Shown here piece after piece: positions 1-6,777 of a DNA stretch of 14,623 nt (its first letter is position 1; every line of letters starts with the position of its first letter). The stretch is from assembly GCA_016190545.1 (NCBI GenBank), contig JACPQI010000105.1:1-14623 (forward strand). Direction: 5' to 3'. A program made the translations under genes and the position numbers. Source of the stretch: Chloroflexota bacterium. Its GTDB lineage: Bacteria; Chloroflexota; Dehalococcoidia; SHYB01; JACPQI01. The notes below the pieces were generated by a model, which was given only the letters and a program-made list of their open reading frames with translations, was not told where the DNA came from and ran no database searches.

Positions 1-1155
1 GCCACATTCACCGCCCTGAGCTACGCCGAGCTCTCCTCCCGCTACCCAAAGGCGGGCGCCGCCTACAACTACACCCGGTTCGCCTTCGGCTGGCGCGTGG
101 GCGATATGGTCGGCTGGATGGTGCTTCTGGCCAATGTCGTTGCCGTGGCGGCGGTGGCCCTGGGCTTCGGCGGCTACTTCCGCGACTTCATCGATGCGCC
201 GCGCATCGTTATCGCGCTGCTTCTTACCGTCGTCTCCACAGCCATCATTTATCGCGGCGTGAGCGAATCCGCTACGCTCGGCGGCCTTCTCGGGATCGTC
301 GAGGTCATGGGCCTGGCGTTGGTCATTGCCCTGGGCGTGTTCAAGGGCACGCGCCAGGACTTCCTGGAGTCGCCGCAGGGCCTCTCCGGCATCCTCAATG
401 CCACCACGCTGGTCTTCTTCGCCTACCTGGGCTTCGAGCAGGTCGCCGATCTCGCTGAAGAGACCAAGCAGCCAGCCAAGACCATCCCCAGGGCTATCCT
501 GCTCTCCCTCGTGATCAGCGCCGTCTTCTACACACTCACAGCACTGGCCGCCGTGAGCGTGGTGGGCTGGCGCGACCTCAGCGCCTCGGAAGCTCCCTTG
601 TCTCTAGTGATGGAGCGGGTCTTCGGCGGCTCCACAGACATTGTGCTGACTACAGTGGCCCTCGTCGCCACGGCCAGCACTGTGTTGCTGGCGCTCCTCT
701 CCACCTCTCGCGCGCTGTACGGCATGGCTGCGGGCGGCTCGCTGCCGAAGACGCTGGCGGCGATTCATCCCAGGCGCCGCACGCCATGGGTCGCCATTGT
801 TATCGCGGGCGCGGTGGCCTGCCCCTTCCTTGCTCTGGGCCAAATCGACACGGTAGCCCAGCTCAGCAACTTCGCCATGCTGCTCGTCTTCGCTCTTGTC
901 AACCTGGCTGCCATCGCCGTGCGGTGGAAGGAAAAGCAGGCGGGCGACGGCATCTTCCGTGTGCCGGGGTCGTTGTGGGGTGTGCCGCTCCTTCCGCTCG
1001 TCGGGTCCGGCGTAAGCGCCTACATGATGTCGCGCATCGAGGGGGACGTGCTCGCCATCGGTTCCGGCCTGGTAGTGGCGGGCCTCATCGTCCTTGGGGT
1101 GTACAACGTCCGCAAGGACTGGCGCGCCGCCTTCTCCTGGCGCGACCGGCGGTAG
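1..1155 (+). CDS. APC-family amino-acid permease, 5'-truncated by window edge
   Basis: This is an integral-membrane secondary transporter, probably for amino acids or polyamines. The reading frame is open from base 1, so the start lies outside the window and 384 residues are visible. The first residues read ALSYAELSSRYPKAGAAYNY, the typical segment after TM2 of the amino acid-polyamine-organocation superfamily. About ten hydrophobic segments follow. The short cytoplasmic motif FAYLGFEQVADLAEETKQP matches the conserved TM6-TM7 'G-x-E/D..AEE.K.P' region of the family. The usual length is 450-500 residues, so roughly 60-100 N-terminal residues are missing. The C-terminus is hydrophobic and then basic (YNVRKDWRAAFSWRDRR). 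It converges on ruvA with a 29-base gap in which I see no clear terminator. Family assignment is firm; the substrate cannot be read from the sequence. Confidence 0.9.
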   Translation, partial: ATFTALSYAELSSRYPKAGAAYNYTRFAFGWRVGDMVGWMVLLANVVAVAAVALGFGGYFRDFIDAPRIVIALLLTVVSTAIIYRGVSESATLGGLLGIVEVMGLALVIALGVFKGTRQDFLESPQGLSGILNATTLVFFAYLGFEQVADLAEETKQPAKTIPRAILLSLVISAVFYTLTALAAVSVVGWRDLSASEAPLSLVMERVFGGSTDIVLTTVALVATASTVLLALLSTSRALYGMAAGGSLPKTLAAIHPRRRTPWVAIVIAGAVACPFLALGQIDTVAQLSNFAMLLVFALVNLAAIAVRWKEKQAGDGIFRVPGSLWGVPLLPLVGSGVSAYMMSRIEGDVLAIGSGLVVAGLIVLGVYNVRKDWRAAFSWRDRR

Positions 1156-1184
1156 CGGTAGGCTGCGCCCTTCGGCTGAGAGGC

Positions 1185-1763
1185 CTAGCGCGCAAGCTGT
1201 TGCAGCGCCAGCCGCACCTGTTCCTCCAATGACAGCTTCTTGCGCTTGGGCAGGGCGGCCAGCGCCGAGCGGGCCTCGCTCTGGGAGTAGCCGAGGGTGG
1301 TGAGAGCAGCCACGGCGTCCCCATCCACAGCCCGCGCAGGTGCGGGCAGAGCACCCCATTCTTTCTCTAGAGTGCCCTTGAGCTCCAGCACCAGCCGGGA
1401 GGCGATCTTTTTTCCCACGCCGGGCAGGGCGGCCAGCGCCCGTTCGTCACCTGTTACGATGGCGCTGACGGTCTGGTCTGCGGGCCCCCCCGAAAGGATG
1501 GTCAGGGCCAACTTCGGCCCCACGCCGGCCACGGTCTGCAACAGCTCGAAGAGGTGGAGGTCCTGCGCCGTGGCGAAGCCGTAGAGAGCGAGGCTGTCTT
1601 CCCGCACGTGGAGGGAGGTGTACAGGCGGACGCGGTCGCCCTCCACCCCCACGGCGCTGAGGGCGGTGGACGGCACGGAAGCCTTGTAGCTGACGCCGTT
1701 GACGTTCACCACCACCCAGCCGTTGCCCCGCGCCTCCAGCACACCATGCAACCCGACGATCAT
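1185..1763 (-). CDS. ruvA: Holliday junction branch-migration protein RuvA
   Basis: RuvA is the DNA-binding subunit of the RuvAB branch-migration complex that processes Holliday junctions in recombinational repair. The protein has 192 residues, the normal family length. The N-terminal OB-fold opens MIVGLHGVLEARGNGWVVVN. It is followed by two helix-hairpin-helix motifs: LLQTVAGVGPKLALTILSG at about residues 73-91 and ALPGVGKKIASRLVLELK at about 111-128. The C-terminal RuvB-contacting domain (AVAALTTLGYSQSEARSALA) follows. A GGAGG Shine-Dalgarno lies about 10 bases before the ATG. It sits 49 bases downstream of ruvC on the same strand, so the two are probably co-transcribed. ruvB, which often follows ruvA, is absent here; the next gene is the convergent permease. 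Confidence 0.97.
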   Translation of the reverse strand: MIVGLHGVLEARGNGWVVVNVNGVSYKASVPSTALSAVGVEGDRVRLYTSLHVREDSLALYGFATAQDLHLFELLQTVAGVGPKLALTILSGGPADQTVSAIVTGDERALAALPGVGKKIASRLVLELKGTLEKEWGALPAPARAVDGDAVAALTTLGYSQSEARSALAALPKRKKLSLEEQVRLALQQLAR

Positions 1764-1812
1764 CCTGCGCCTCCAGCTACTGTCGTTACCTTTGAATGCT
1801 CGCCAGTCCTGC

Positions 1813-2313
1813 TCATCCCTCTGCCGCCGCCAGCAGGTCCGCCAGTCGCCGCTCCTGCACGTGGCAGATAGCGACGGCCAGGGCGTCCGTGGCGTCGTAG
1901 GACTGGGGCGACTCCACCAGGCCCAGCAGCAGGCACACCATTTGCTGGACCTGCTCCTTGCTGCCGGCCCCGTAGCCTGCCACCACTCGCTTCACCTTGG
2001 CGGGCGGATACTGGCGCACCGGCAGCCTGTGGGCCGCCGCCGCCAGCATCGCGACCGCCCGCGCCTCGCCGATGGCGAAGGCGGAGCGCACGTTCTTGGC
2101 CACGAAAGGGTCCTCGATAGCTATCTCTTCAGGCCGGTAGCGTTCGATGAGACGGAGCAACTCGCGGTGGATGTGGTGCAGTCCTTCGGCGCGGCTAGGC
2201 CGGGCCGAGGGCGCGATGACGCCGCAGGCGATGAGGTGGAGTTGGTCGTGATGCGCTTCTATAAGCCCGTAGCCGGTGCGCTGTGTGCCGGGGTCAATGC
2301 CCAGGACTTTCAT
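1813..2313 (-). CDS. ruvC: Crossover junction endodeoxyribonuclease RuvC
   Basis: RuvC is the dimeric RNase-H-fold nuclease that resolves Holliday junctions by symmetric cleavage. From the ATG at 2313 the protein has 166 residues and begins MKVLGIDPGTQRTGYGLIE. The four metal-binding acids of the family are in place: D7, E67 (in IAIEDPF), D140 and D143 (in YDATDALAVAICH). An in-frame ATG 45 bases upstream (2358) would add MKRRFSAPRFLYNGA, which is not part of the RuvC fold, so I chose the internal start. A TACAAT hexamer lies only six bases before this ATG and there is little Shine-Dalgarno, which raises the possibility of a leaderless message. It heads the ruvC-ruvA unit. Confidence 0.96.
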   Translation of the reverse strand: MKVLGIDPGTQRTGYGLIEAHHDQLHLIACGVIAPSARPSRAEGLHHIHRELLRLIERYRPEEIAIEDPFVAKNVRSAFAIGEARAVAMLAAAAHRLPVRQYPPAKVKRVVAGYGAGSKEQVQQMVCLLLGLVESPQSYDATDALAVAICHVQERRLADLLAAAEG

Positions 2314-2319
2314 GGCCCC

Positions 2320-2325
2320 ATTGTA
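2320..2325 (-). promoter_or_regulatory. Candidate -10 box of ruvC, close to the start codon
   Basis: On the minus strand TACAAT is followed by GGGGCC and then the ruvC ATG. A transcript initiating 6-7 bases after this box would begin at or next to the ATG. The best hexamer 17 bases upstream (GCTTTT) is a poor -35. The hexamer matches the -10 boxes seen before rpsP, yebC and the coiled-coil gene in this window. Assignment is tentative. Confidence 0.4.
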
Positions 2326-2416
2326 CAGGAAGCGCGGCGCTGAAAAGCGGCGTTTCAAGTCGTTTTCCAGGCGTTGTGCGCGGGGCGCCCAGACCGGGCA
2401 GCGCTATCCGCTGCGG

Positions 2417-2422
2417 TATACT
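2417..2422 (+). promoter_or_regulatory. Candidate -10 box for glutamate dehydrogenase
   Basis: TATACT lies 44 bases before the dehydrogenase ATG, in the 153-base divergent region between ruvC and gdhA. No convincing -35 hexamer lies 16-18 bases upstream, so an activator or another sigma factor may be needed, or the match may be chance. I see no terminator or other structure in the rest of this intergenic region. Confidence 0.35.
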
Positions 2423-2450
2423 TTCTCAGGTTTCGGCCATGTGCACCGAG

Positions 2451-2456
2451 AGGAGG
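2451..2456 (+). promoter_or_regulatory. Ribosome binding site fixing the gdhA start
   Basis: AGGAGG lies 10 bases before the ATG at 2467. The frame stays open upstream to an ATG at 2374, but those 31 extra codons would span the candidate promoter and this site. It therefore decides in favour of the 2467 start. Confidence 0.75.
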
Positions 2457-2466
2457 AGAACACCCT

Positions 2467-3711
2467 ATGCCCGCTCCCCGTAGCGCGTTCCAAGAGGTCA
2501 CCGAGTGCTTCCAGAAGGCGGCGGAGCGCCTCCGTCTCGCCGCTGGCATGCGCGATATGATCGCCACGCCGGACCGGGAATTGCGCGTGGAGGTACCGGT
2601 TCGCATGGACGACGGCCGCATCCGCGTCTTCATCGGCTACCGGGTGCAGCACAACGGCGCGCGCGGGCCCTACAAAGGAGGCATCCGCTATCATCCCAGC
2701 GCCGACGCGGAAGAGGTGCGGGCCTTAGCCGCCCTCATGACCTGGAAGACCGCTCTCATTGGCCTGCCTTTCGGCGGGGCCAAGGGCGGTGTCCAATGCG
2801 ACCCGACCAAGATGAGCGCGCGGGAGATCAACCAGCTCACCCAGCGCTTCACCTCCAGCATCGCCGATATCATCGGCCCTGACCGGGACATCCCAGCCCC
2901 CGACCTGGGCACGAACGCCCAGACCATGGCTTGGATGTTCTCTGCCTATTCCGAACGTCAGGGCTACGCGCCCGCTGTGGTCACGGGCAAGCCCGTCGAG
3001 TTAGGGGGATCCCCAGGCCGCGAAGAAGCCACGGGCCGAGGCGTGGCGACCATCGTGAAGGCCTACGCCAAGGACAACGGCCTCGACCCCGCCCGCTCGC
3101 CCGTCGCTATCCAGGGCTTCGGTAACGTAGGGGCGTGGGCCGCCACCTACCTGGCGCTGGCCGGCTTCCCCATCATCGCCGCCAGCGACGTGAAGGGCGG
3201 TATACGGAATCCCGAGGGGCTGGATATACCAGCCCTGCTCAAGCACAGCGCCGCCTCCGGCAGTGTGGTAGGGTTCCCTGGGACTGAGGCCGTCTCCAAC
3301 GAGGAGTTCTTTCAGTTGAAATGCTGCTTCCTCATCCCCGCCGCGCTAGGCGGCGTGCTCCACAAGGACAACGCCGCTTGCGTCGACGCCAAAGTGGTGG
3401 TGGAAGCCGCCAATCAGCCTACTACCATGGACGCGGGCGAAGTCCTCAACGACCGTGGCATTCCAGTCCTGCCGGACCTCCTGGTCAACGCCGGCGGCGT
3501 CACCGTCTCCTACTTTGAGTGGGCGCAGAATATTCAGCGCTTCGCCTGGGACCTGGGACGGGTCAACGCCACGTTGGAGGAGCTTTTGACCAAGGCCTAT
3601 GCCAGCGTGGTCCTACGGGCCAAGACCGACAAGGTGACGCTGCGGGAGGCCGCTTTCCTCATCGGCGTTGAACGGGTCGCCAGGGCGGTGGAGCTCCTGG
3701 GCGCCGTCTAG
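2467..3711 (+). CDS. gdhA: Glutamate dehydrogenase (Glu/Leu/Phe/Val family), probably NAD-linked
   Basis: The enzyme catalyses reversible oxidative deamination of glutamate to 2-oxoglutarate and ammonia in the cytoplasm. The protein has 414 residues, the usual size of the short hexameric class. The substrate domain shows GPYKGGIRYHP (K70), TWKTALIGLPFGGAKGG (K94 and the catalytic K106) and PAPDLGTN with D146. The Rossmann domain has IQGFGNVGAWAA at 215-226. It ends its second strand in S240-D241, and an acid at that point usually favours NAD over NADP. The C-terminal LVNAGGVTVSYFEWAQN (S348) is the conserved substrate-binding segment. The start at 2467 is chosen from its AGGAGG site. miaA follows 25 bases later on the same strand, so they may be co-transcribed despite unrelated roles. 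Leucine dehydrogenase is a less likely alternative, because the sequence matches the glutamate group better. Confidence 0.92.
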   Translation: MPAPRSAFQEVTECFQKAAERLRLAAGMRDMIATPDRELRVEVPVRMDDGRIRVFIGYRVQHNGARGPYKGGIRYHPSADAEEVRALAALMTWKTALIGLPFGGAKGGVQCDPTKMSAREINQLTQRFTSSIADIIGPDRDIPAPDLGTNAQTMAWMFSAYSERQGYAPAVVTGKPVELGGSPGREEATGRGVATIVKAYAKDNGLDPARSPVAIQGFGNVGAWAATYLALAGFPIIAASDVKGGIRNPEGLDIPALLKHSAASGSVVGFPGTEAVSNEEFFQLKCCFLIPAALGGVLHKDNAACVDAKVVVEAANQPTTMDAGEVLNDRGIPVLPDLLVNAGGVTVSYFEWAQNIQRFAWDLGRVNATLEELLTKAYASVVLRAKTDKVTLREAAFLIGVERVARAVELLGAV

Positions 3712-3736
3712 CAACGAGTGGTCTGACGCTAAAACT

Positions 3737-4696
3737 ATGCTGATGGAACCCTCGACTGAGGAGCGCCCTCTGTCCCTTCCTAAGCCTCTCATTGCCATTG
3801 TGGGGCCTACGGCCGTGGGGAAGACCGCCTTGTCCGTGGCCCTGGCCTGCGCTTTCGATGGCGAAATCGTCAACGCCGACAGCCGCCAGGTCTACCGGGG
3901 CATGGACATCGGCACTGGCAAGCCCTCGCCGGAGCAACGCGCCCTCGTTCCCCATCACCTCATTGACGTGGCGGACCCAGACGAGGACTTCTCCCTGGCC
4001 CGCTATCAGGACCTGGCCCGCGAAGCTATAGCCAGCATCCATCAGCGGGGCCGGACGCCGCTCCTCGTCGGCGGCAGCGGTCTTTACGTCTGGAGCGTCA
4101 TCGAGGGCCTGCGACTGCCGCGCGTCGCCCCGGATTCCGCCTTCCGCGCCCGGATGGAGCAACGTGCCCGAGCGGAAGGCTATCTGGCATTGCAACGTGA
4201 GCTTCAGGCGGTCGACCCTGTCGCCGCCTCGCGCATCGATCCCCGCAACGTTCGGCGCGTCATCCGCGCCCTCGAGGTTCACCATGCTACCGGCCTCCCC
4301 TTTTCGCAGGCCCAGCGGCGCGAGGCCCCGCCGTACCGCATGTTTATCCTGGGCCTGCACTGCGACCGCGCCGAGCTCTACCGCCGCATAGACCAGCGAG
4401 TGGACGATATGCTGGCCGCCGGGTGGCTGGAGGAAGTGCGACGCCTCGTGGGGTGCGGCTACGGCCCGGACGTGCCGGCCATGTCAAGCCTCGGCTACCG
4501 GGAGCTGGTCGACTGCCTGAGCGGTCGCACCAGTCTGGCGGAGGCCGCCCAACAGATCAAGCGCAACACCCGCCGCTTTGCCCGGCGCCAGTACGCCTGG
4601 TTCCGGCTCGCCGACCCGCGCATCACATGGCTCGCTCTGGGCGACGACCTGGAGCGGAGGGCGAATGCTCTTGTTGCCCGGTTTCTTCGCGGCTAA
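3737..4696 (+). CDS. miaA: tRNA dimethylallyltransferase MiaA
   Basis: MiaA transfers a dimethylallyl group from DMAPP to N6 of A37 in tRNAs reading UNN codons (i6A37), improving decoding fidelity. From the ATG at 3737 the protein has 319 residues, close to the family norm. The P-loop GPTAVGKT is at residues 23-30. It is followed by the hallmark DSRQVYRGMDIGTGKP (48-63), GGSGLYV (112-118), the NVRRVIRALEV helix, SLGYREL, and the tRNA-contacting QIKRNTRRFARRQYAWFR near the C-terminus. Starts at 3737 and 3743 (MLME...) are both possible. The more upstream ATG at 3668 lies inside gdhA and would add residues unlike MiaA. No strong Shine-Dalgarno is visible. An 8-bp hairpin starts immediately after its stop codon, before folK. 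Confidence 0.95.
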   Translation: MLMEPSTEERPLSLPKPLIAIVGPTAVGKTALSVALACAFDGEIVNADSRQVYRGMDIGTGKPSPEQRALVPHHLIDVADPDEDFSLARYQDLAREAIASIHQRGRTPLLVGGSGLYVWSVIEGLRLPRVAPDSAFRARMEQRARAEGYLALQRELQAVDPVAASRIDPRNVRRVIRALEVHHATGLPFSQAQRREAPPYRMFILGLHCDRAELYRRIDQRVDDMLAAGWLEEVRRLVGCGYGPDVPAMSSLGYRELVDCLSGRTSLAEAAQQIKRNTRRFARRQYAWFRLADPRITWLALGDDLERRANALVARFLRG

Positions 4697-4726
4697 CGTC
4701 TGGCAAGAGAACAAGAGCGCCAGACG
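4697..4726 (+). other. 8-bp inverted repeat between miaA and folK
   Basis: CGTCTGGC (4697-4704) and GCCAGACG (4719-4726) are perfectly complementary around a 14-base purine-rich loop. The repeat begins on the base after the miaA stop and ends six bases before the first folK ATG. No T-tract follows, so it is not a standard intrinsic terminator. It could act as a processing, stabilising or translation-modulating element, and no Shine-Dalgarno is visible for folK. Confidence 0.6.
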
Positions 4727-4732
4727 CCCGGC

Positions 4733-5281
4733 ATGCCGCATAATATGACCATGCCAGCCTCGTCCCCGCGCGAGTTCGTCTACCTGGGCCTAGGCTCTAA
4801 CTTGGGTGACCGGGAGCAGAACATCGCCTTGGCGTTGGCGCTGCTCAGTAGCAGCGCCGTTATCCTTCGAGTCTCCTCTCTCTACCAGACGGCGCCCGTG
4901 GGCTACGAGGAGCAACCGCCCTTCCTTAACGCCGTGTGTTGCGTCGCTACCGACCTCACTCCGCGCGCGCTGCTTCGCTACGTCAAGTCCATTGAGCGGG
5001 CGCTGGGGCGACGGCCCAGCTTCCCCAACGCCCCCCGGCCCGTCGACATCGATATCCTGCTCTACGGGCGACGCCGCATCGCCACCAAAGCATTGGCAGT
5101 GCCACATCCCCGCATGTGGGAGCGGGCCTTCGTCCTGGTGCCGCTGGCCGAAATCGCCCCTCGGTTGCGCCATCCACCGAGCGGCCGGCCTCTCGCCAAC
5201 ATCGTTCCCATGCTGCCGGACAGAAGCGATGTGGTGAAGTGGGCGGAGCGCCAGAAAGCCCTGGCGGGCTGGCGGCGGTAG
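4733..5281 (+). CDS. folK: 2-amino-4-hydroxy-6-hydroxymethyldihydropteridine pyrophosphokinase (HPPK)
   Basis: HPPK transfers pyrophosphate from ATP to 6-hydroxymethyl-7,8-dihydropterin, the step before dihydropteroate synthase in folate synthesis. The sequence shows FVYLGLGSNLGDR at the N-terminus, SSLYQTAPVGYEEQPPFLNAV for the pterin pocket, and RPVDIDILLYG with the two magnesium-binding acids D105 and D107. The closing PHPRMWERAFVLVPLAEI signature follows. The length is 182 residues from the first ATG (4733); ATGs at 4745 and 4751 are equally plausible because none has an obvious ribosome binding site. The catalytic fold begins only at about residue 15. It follows miaA by 36 bases, separated by a hairpin. 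No folP or folB is present in the window. Confidence 0.95.
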   Translation: MPHNMTMPASSPREFVYLGLGSNLGDREQNIALALALLSSSAVILRVSSLYQTAPVGYEEQPPFLNAVCCVATDLTPRALLRYVKSIERALGRRPSFPNAPRPVDIDILLYGRRRIATKALAVPHPRMWERAFVLVPLAEIAPRLRHPPSGRPLANIVPMLPDRSDVVKWAERQKALAGWRR

Positions 5282-5300
5282 GCCTCGCTTCGGTTGCAGC

Positions 5301-5316
5301 AGAGCAAGGTTGCTCT
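5301..5316. other. Short inverted repeat after folK
   Basis: AGAGCAA (5301-5307) pairs with TTGCTCT (5310-5316) around GG; in RNA the loop would open to four or more bases. It lies 19 bases past the folK stop, but an A-run rather than a T-run follows on the plus strand. It is thus a weak candidate for stopping folK transcription, or part of a convergent termination zone with the next hairpin. Confidence 0.35.
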
Positions 5317-5320
5317 ACCC

Positions 5321-5358
5321 CAAAAAGCAGGGAGCGCCCCTCGACGAGCGCTCCCTGC
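5321..5358 (-). terminator. Intrinsic terminator of the cupredoxin gene
   Basis: An 11-bp perfect stem, GCAGGGAGCGC (5327-5337) and GCGCTCCCTGC (5348-5358), encloses a 10-base loop. On the minus strand the stem is followed by TTTTTG (complement of 5321-5326), the classical GC stem plus U-run. It lies 24 bases past the cupredoxin stop codon. On the plus strand no U-run follows, so it should work poorly for folK. Confidence 0.85.
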
Positions 5359-5382
5359 CCGCAGGCCTAATGCTCGTAGATG

Positions 5383-5946
5383 TTACCGCACTTGCACGAC
5401 CAATTCGCCTACCATGCCTGCCTCTTTATGGCCAGGAACTGTGCAGACCATGGTGTATGTCCCGCTCGATTCCGGGATTACCGTGGTCGATTCTGTCTCT
5501 CCAGGCATTGCGTGAACGTGCATCGCTACGCCGTGGTGCTCATCCTCATCCATGTGTGTTTCGCTTTCCGTGCCATGCATCTCCCCCGTCTCTTCATGGT
5601 CCTCCGTGGCTTCCTCTTCGTGCATGTCCATGGACGCATTCTGGACACTGCCGAGGAAATTCGTCACCGCCAGGTCGTGCTCCAGCTTTCCATGGTTATG
5701 GAAGACTAATTGCACAGGTTGTCCAGCAGTCAACTCCAGCAGGCGCGGAGTAAAGCTGAATTCGTCGGCATGGACATGAATTACGGCAGGATCTTGCTGT
5801 GCGCTTTGCGCGGCCAGGGCACCACCTTGGGGTTGAGAAATCTCCCCTTCCTTCACTGTGGCCTCGCTGCCGCTGCACGCTGCGGCTACAACCCCAAGGA
5901 CAGCAGCTAGCCCCAGCATCCCTAGAATCACATGGAACCTTTTCAT
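5383..5946 (-). CDS. Secreted cupredoxin-domain lipoprotein with His/Met/acid-rich insertion
   Basis: This is a probable extracytoplasmic type-1 copper protein for electron transfer or copper handling. From the ATG at 5946 it has 187 residues. There is a short basic N-terminus, a hydrophobic segment (about 6-23) and Cys24 in AAAC, a plausible lipidation site, then a flexible linker. The cupredoxin fold begins near VIHVHADEFSFTPRLLELTAGQPVQL. A copper-ligand His (H90) is in GKLEHDLAV. The C-terminal CTVPGHKEAGM gives C168, H173 and M178, the plastocyanin/sulfocyanin-type ligand set. Between these, residues about 104-150 form an insertion very rich in His, Met, Glu and Asp (for example HMDEDEHHGVAMHVHAM) that could bind extra metal. 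It has its own leader and terminator downstream of a two-component system on the same strand. An upstream start at 6009 is rejected because a perfect Shine-Dalgarno precedes 5946. The partner protein is unknown. Confidence 0.88.
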   Translation of the reverse strand: MKRFHVILGMLGLAAVLGVVAAACSGSEATVKEGEISQPQGGALAAQSAQQDPAVIHVHADEFSFTPRLLELTAGQPVQLVFHNHGKLEHDLAVTNFLGSVQNASMDMHEEEATEDHEETGEMHGTESETHMDEDEHHGVAMHVHAMPGETESTTVIPESSGTYTMVCTVPGHKEAGMVGELVVQVR

Positions 5947-5953
5947 ATGATAG

Positions 5954-5964
5954 TCACCTCCTTT
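5954..5964 (-). promoter_or_regulatory. Very strong Shine-Dalgarno of the cupredoxin gene
   Basis: The minus strand reads AAAGGAGGTGA, an 11-base match to the usual 16S anti-Shine-Dalgarno, seven bases before the ATG at 5946. It is the strongest such site in the window. It suggests high translation and fixes the start. Confidence 0.9.
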
Positions 5965-6006
5965 AGGTCTCTGACTACAGCGTAGCCAAAGCTTCCTGTG
6001 GCAGGA

Positions 6007-6070
6007 CACCCGTGATCGGGTGGTCTGCGAGGTCTTTTCGTGTAGGAAGGTTCCTACCCGAATGGGTAGG
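6007..6070. promoter_or_regulatory. Palindrome-rich putative operator upstream of the cupredoxin gene
   Basis: Three inverted repeats lie in the 162-base gap between the response regulator and the cupredoxin gene. They are CACCCG-TGAT-CGGGTG (6007-6022), GTAGGAA-GG-TTCCTAC (6042-6057) and CCTACCC-GAAT-GGGTAGG (6053-6070), the last two sharing an arm. Read as half-sites, GTAGG/CCTAC occurs at 6042, 6053 and 6066 in alternating orientation, centres 11 and 13 bases apart, with another GTAGG at 6092. None is followed by a T-run, so they are not obvious terminators. A dimeric regulator, perhaps the adjacent NarL-type protein, could bind here; that link is inference. I could not identify a convincing -35/-10 pair in this gap. 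Confidence 0.55.
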
Positions 6071-6108
6071 GTGATGTGCAGGGGAACGAGAGTAGGACAG
6101 GAGGAGAG

Positions 6109-6777
6109 CTACCGGGGCTTCGGTGGCGTCTCTTGGTCGCCCAAGCCTTCCCGCACTGCGTAAGCGGCAGCTTGGGCCCGGTTCTGCAAATGGAGCTTGG
6201 TAAGCATGTTTTTGAGATGGTACTTGACGGTGTTCTCCGTGATGCCCAAGGTGGCGGCGATCTCTTTGTTGGTGGCTCCCTTAGCCACGAGTTGGACCAC
6301 TCCTATCTCACGCTCTGAAAGCTTCACTTCCTTCGCTATGGCCTTGTCCTGGGAGACGCGGGCAAGTTCCCGTAGCATGCGAGATGCGATGGCCCGGGTC
6401 AGCGGGGCCTCCCCTTGAGAAATCCCCGTGAGAAGCTGAAAGAACTCATCTGACTTGAGGCTTTTCAGCAGGTAGCCGTCGGCCCCGCTCTTGATGGCCT
6501 CGAACAGCTTTTGATCACTGTCGTAGACCGTCAGCATGACGACCTTCACGTCAGGGAATTCAGCCTTGAGTCGGCGTGTGGCCTCCAGGCCGTCGCAGCG
6601 TGGCATGTTGATGTCCATGAGGACAAGGTCGGGCCGAAGCCGCCGCGTCTGTTCCAGCGCCTCCAGTCCATCACTTGCCTCTCCAATGACCTCAATGCCC
6701 CGCGCTCTAAGCAGACTTTTGATCCCATCGCGGAAGAGCGGGTGGTCATCTGCGAGAAGTACTTTCAGTCCAGTCAT
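6109..6777 (-). CDS. NarL/LuxR-family response regulator
   Basis: This is a cytoplasmic two-component response regulator that binds DNA when phosphorylated. It has 222 residues in the classic two-domain layout. The receiver (about 1-120) has the acid pair D10-D11, phospho-acceptor D55 in LVLMDINMP, T83 and K105. The C-terminal GerE/LuxR helix-turn-helix (about 148-212) contains LSEREIGVVQLVAKGATNKE, with TENTVKYHLKNM as the recognition region. Its ATG overlaps the stop codon of the histidine kinase (TAATG), implying translational coupling; a GAAAGG Shine-Dalgarno lies inside the kinase gene. The downstream gene on the same strand is the cupredoxin lipoprotein, whose palindromic leader is the nearest candidate target. 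The signal is unknown. Confidence 0.95.
   Translation of the reverse strand: MTGLKVLLADDHPLFRDGIKSLLRARGIEVIGEASDGLEALEQTRRLRPDLVLMDINMPRCDGLEATRRLKAEFPDVKVVMLTVYDSDQKLFEAIKSGADGYLLKSLKSDEFFQLLTGISQGEAPLTRAIASRMLRELARVSQDKAIAKEVKLSEREIGVVQLVAKGATNKEIAATLGITENTVKYHLKNMLTKLHLQNRAQAAAYAVREGLGDQETPPKPR

Noticed and set aside
604..1359. 251-codon minus-strand ORF antisense to the permease and overlapping ruvA
   Set aside because: It lies opposite a well-conserved permease, and its product is low-complexity and matches no family; it is a high-GC shadow frame.
4739..4746. CATAAT/TAATAT as a -10 box for folK
   Set aside because: No -35 at suitable distance, and the hexamer lies between alternative folK start codons.
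6042..6070. Inverted repeats after the response regulator gene read as an intrinsic terminator
   Set aside because: Neither strand has a U-run after the stems and the stems overlap each other; an operator-like role fits better.
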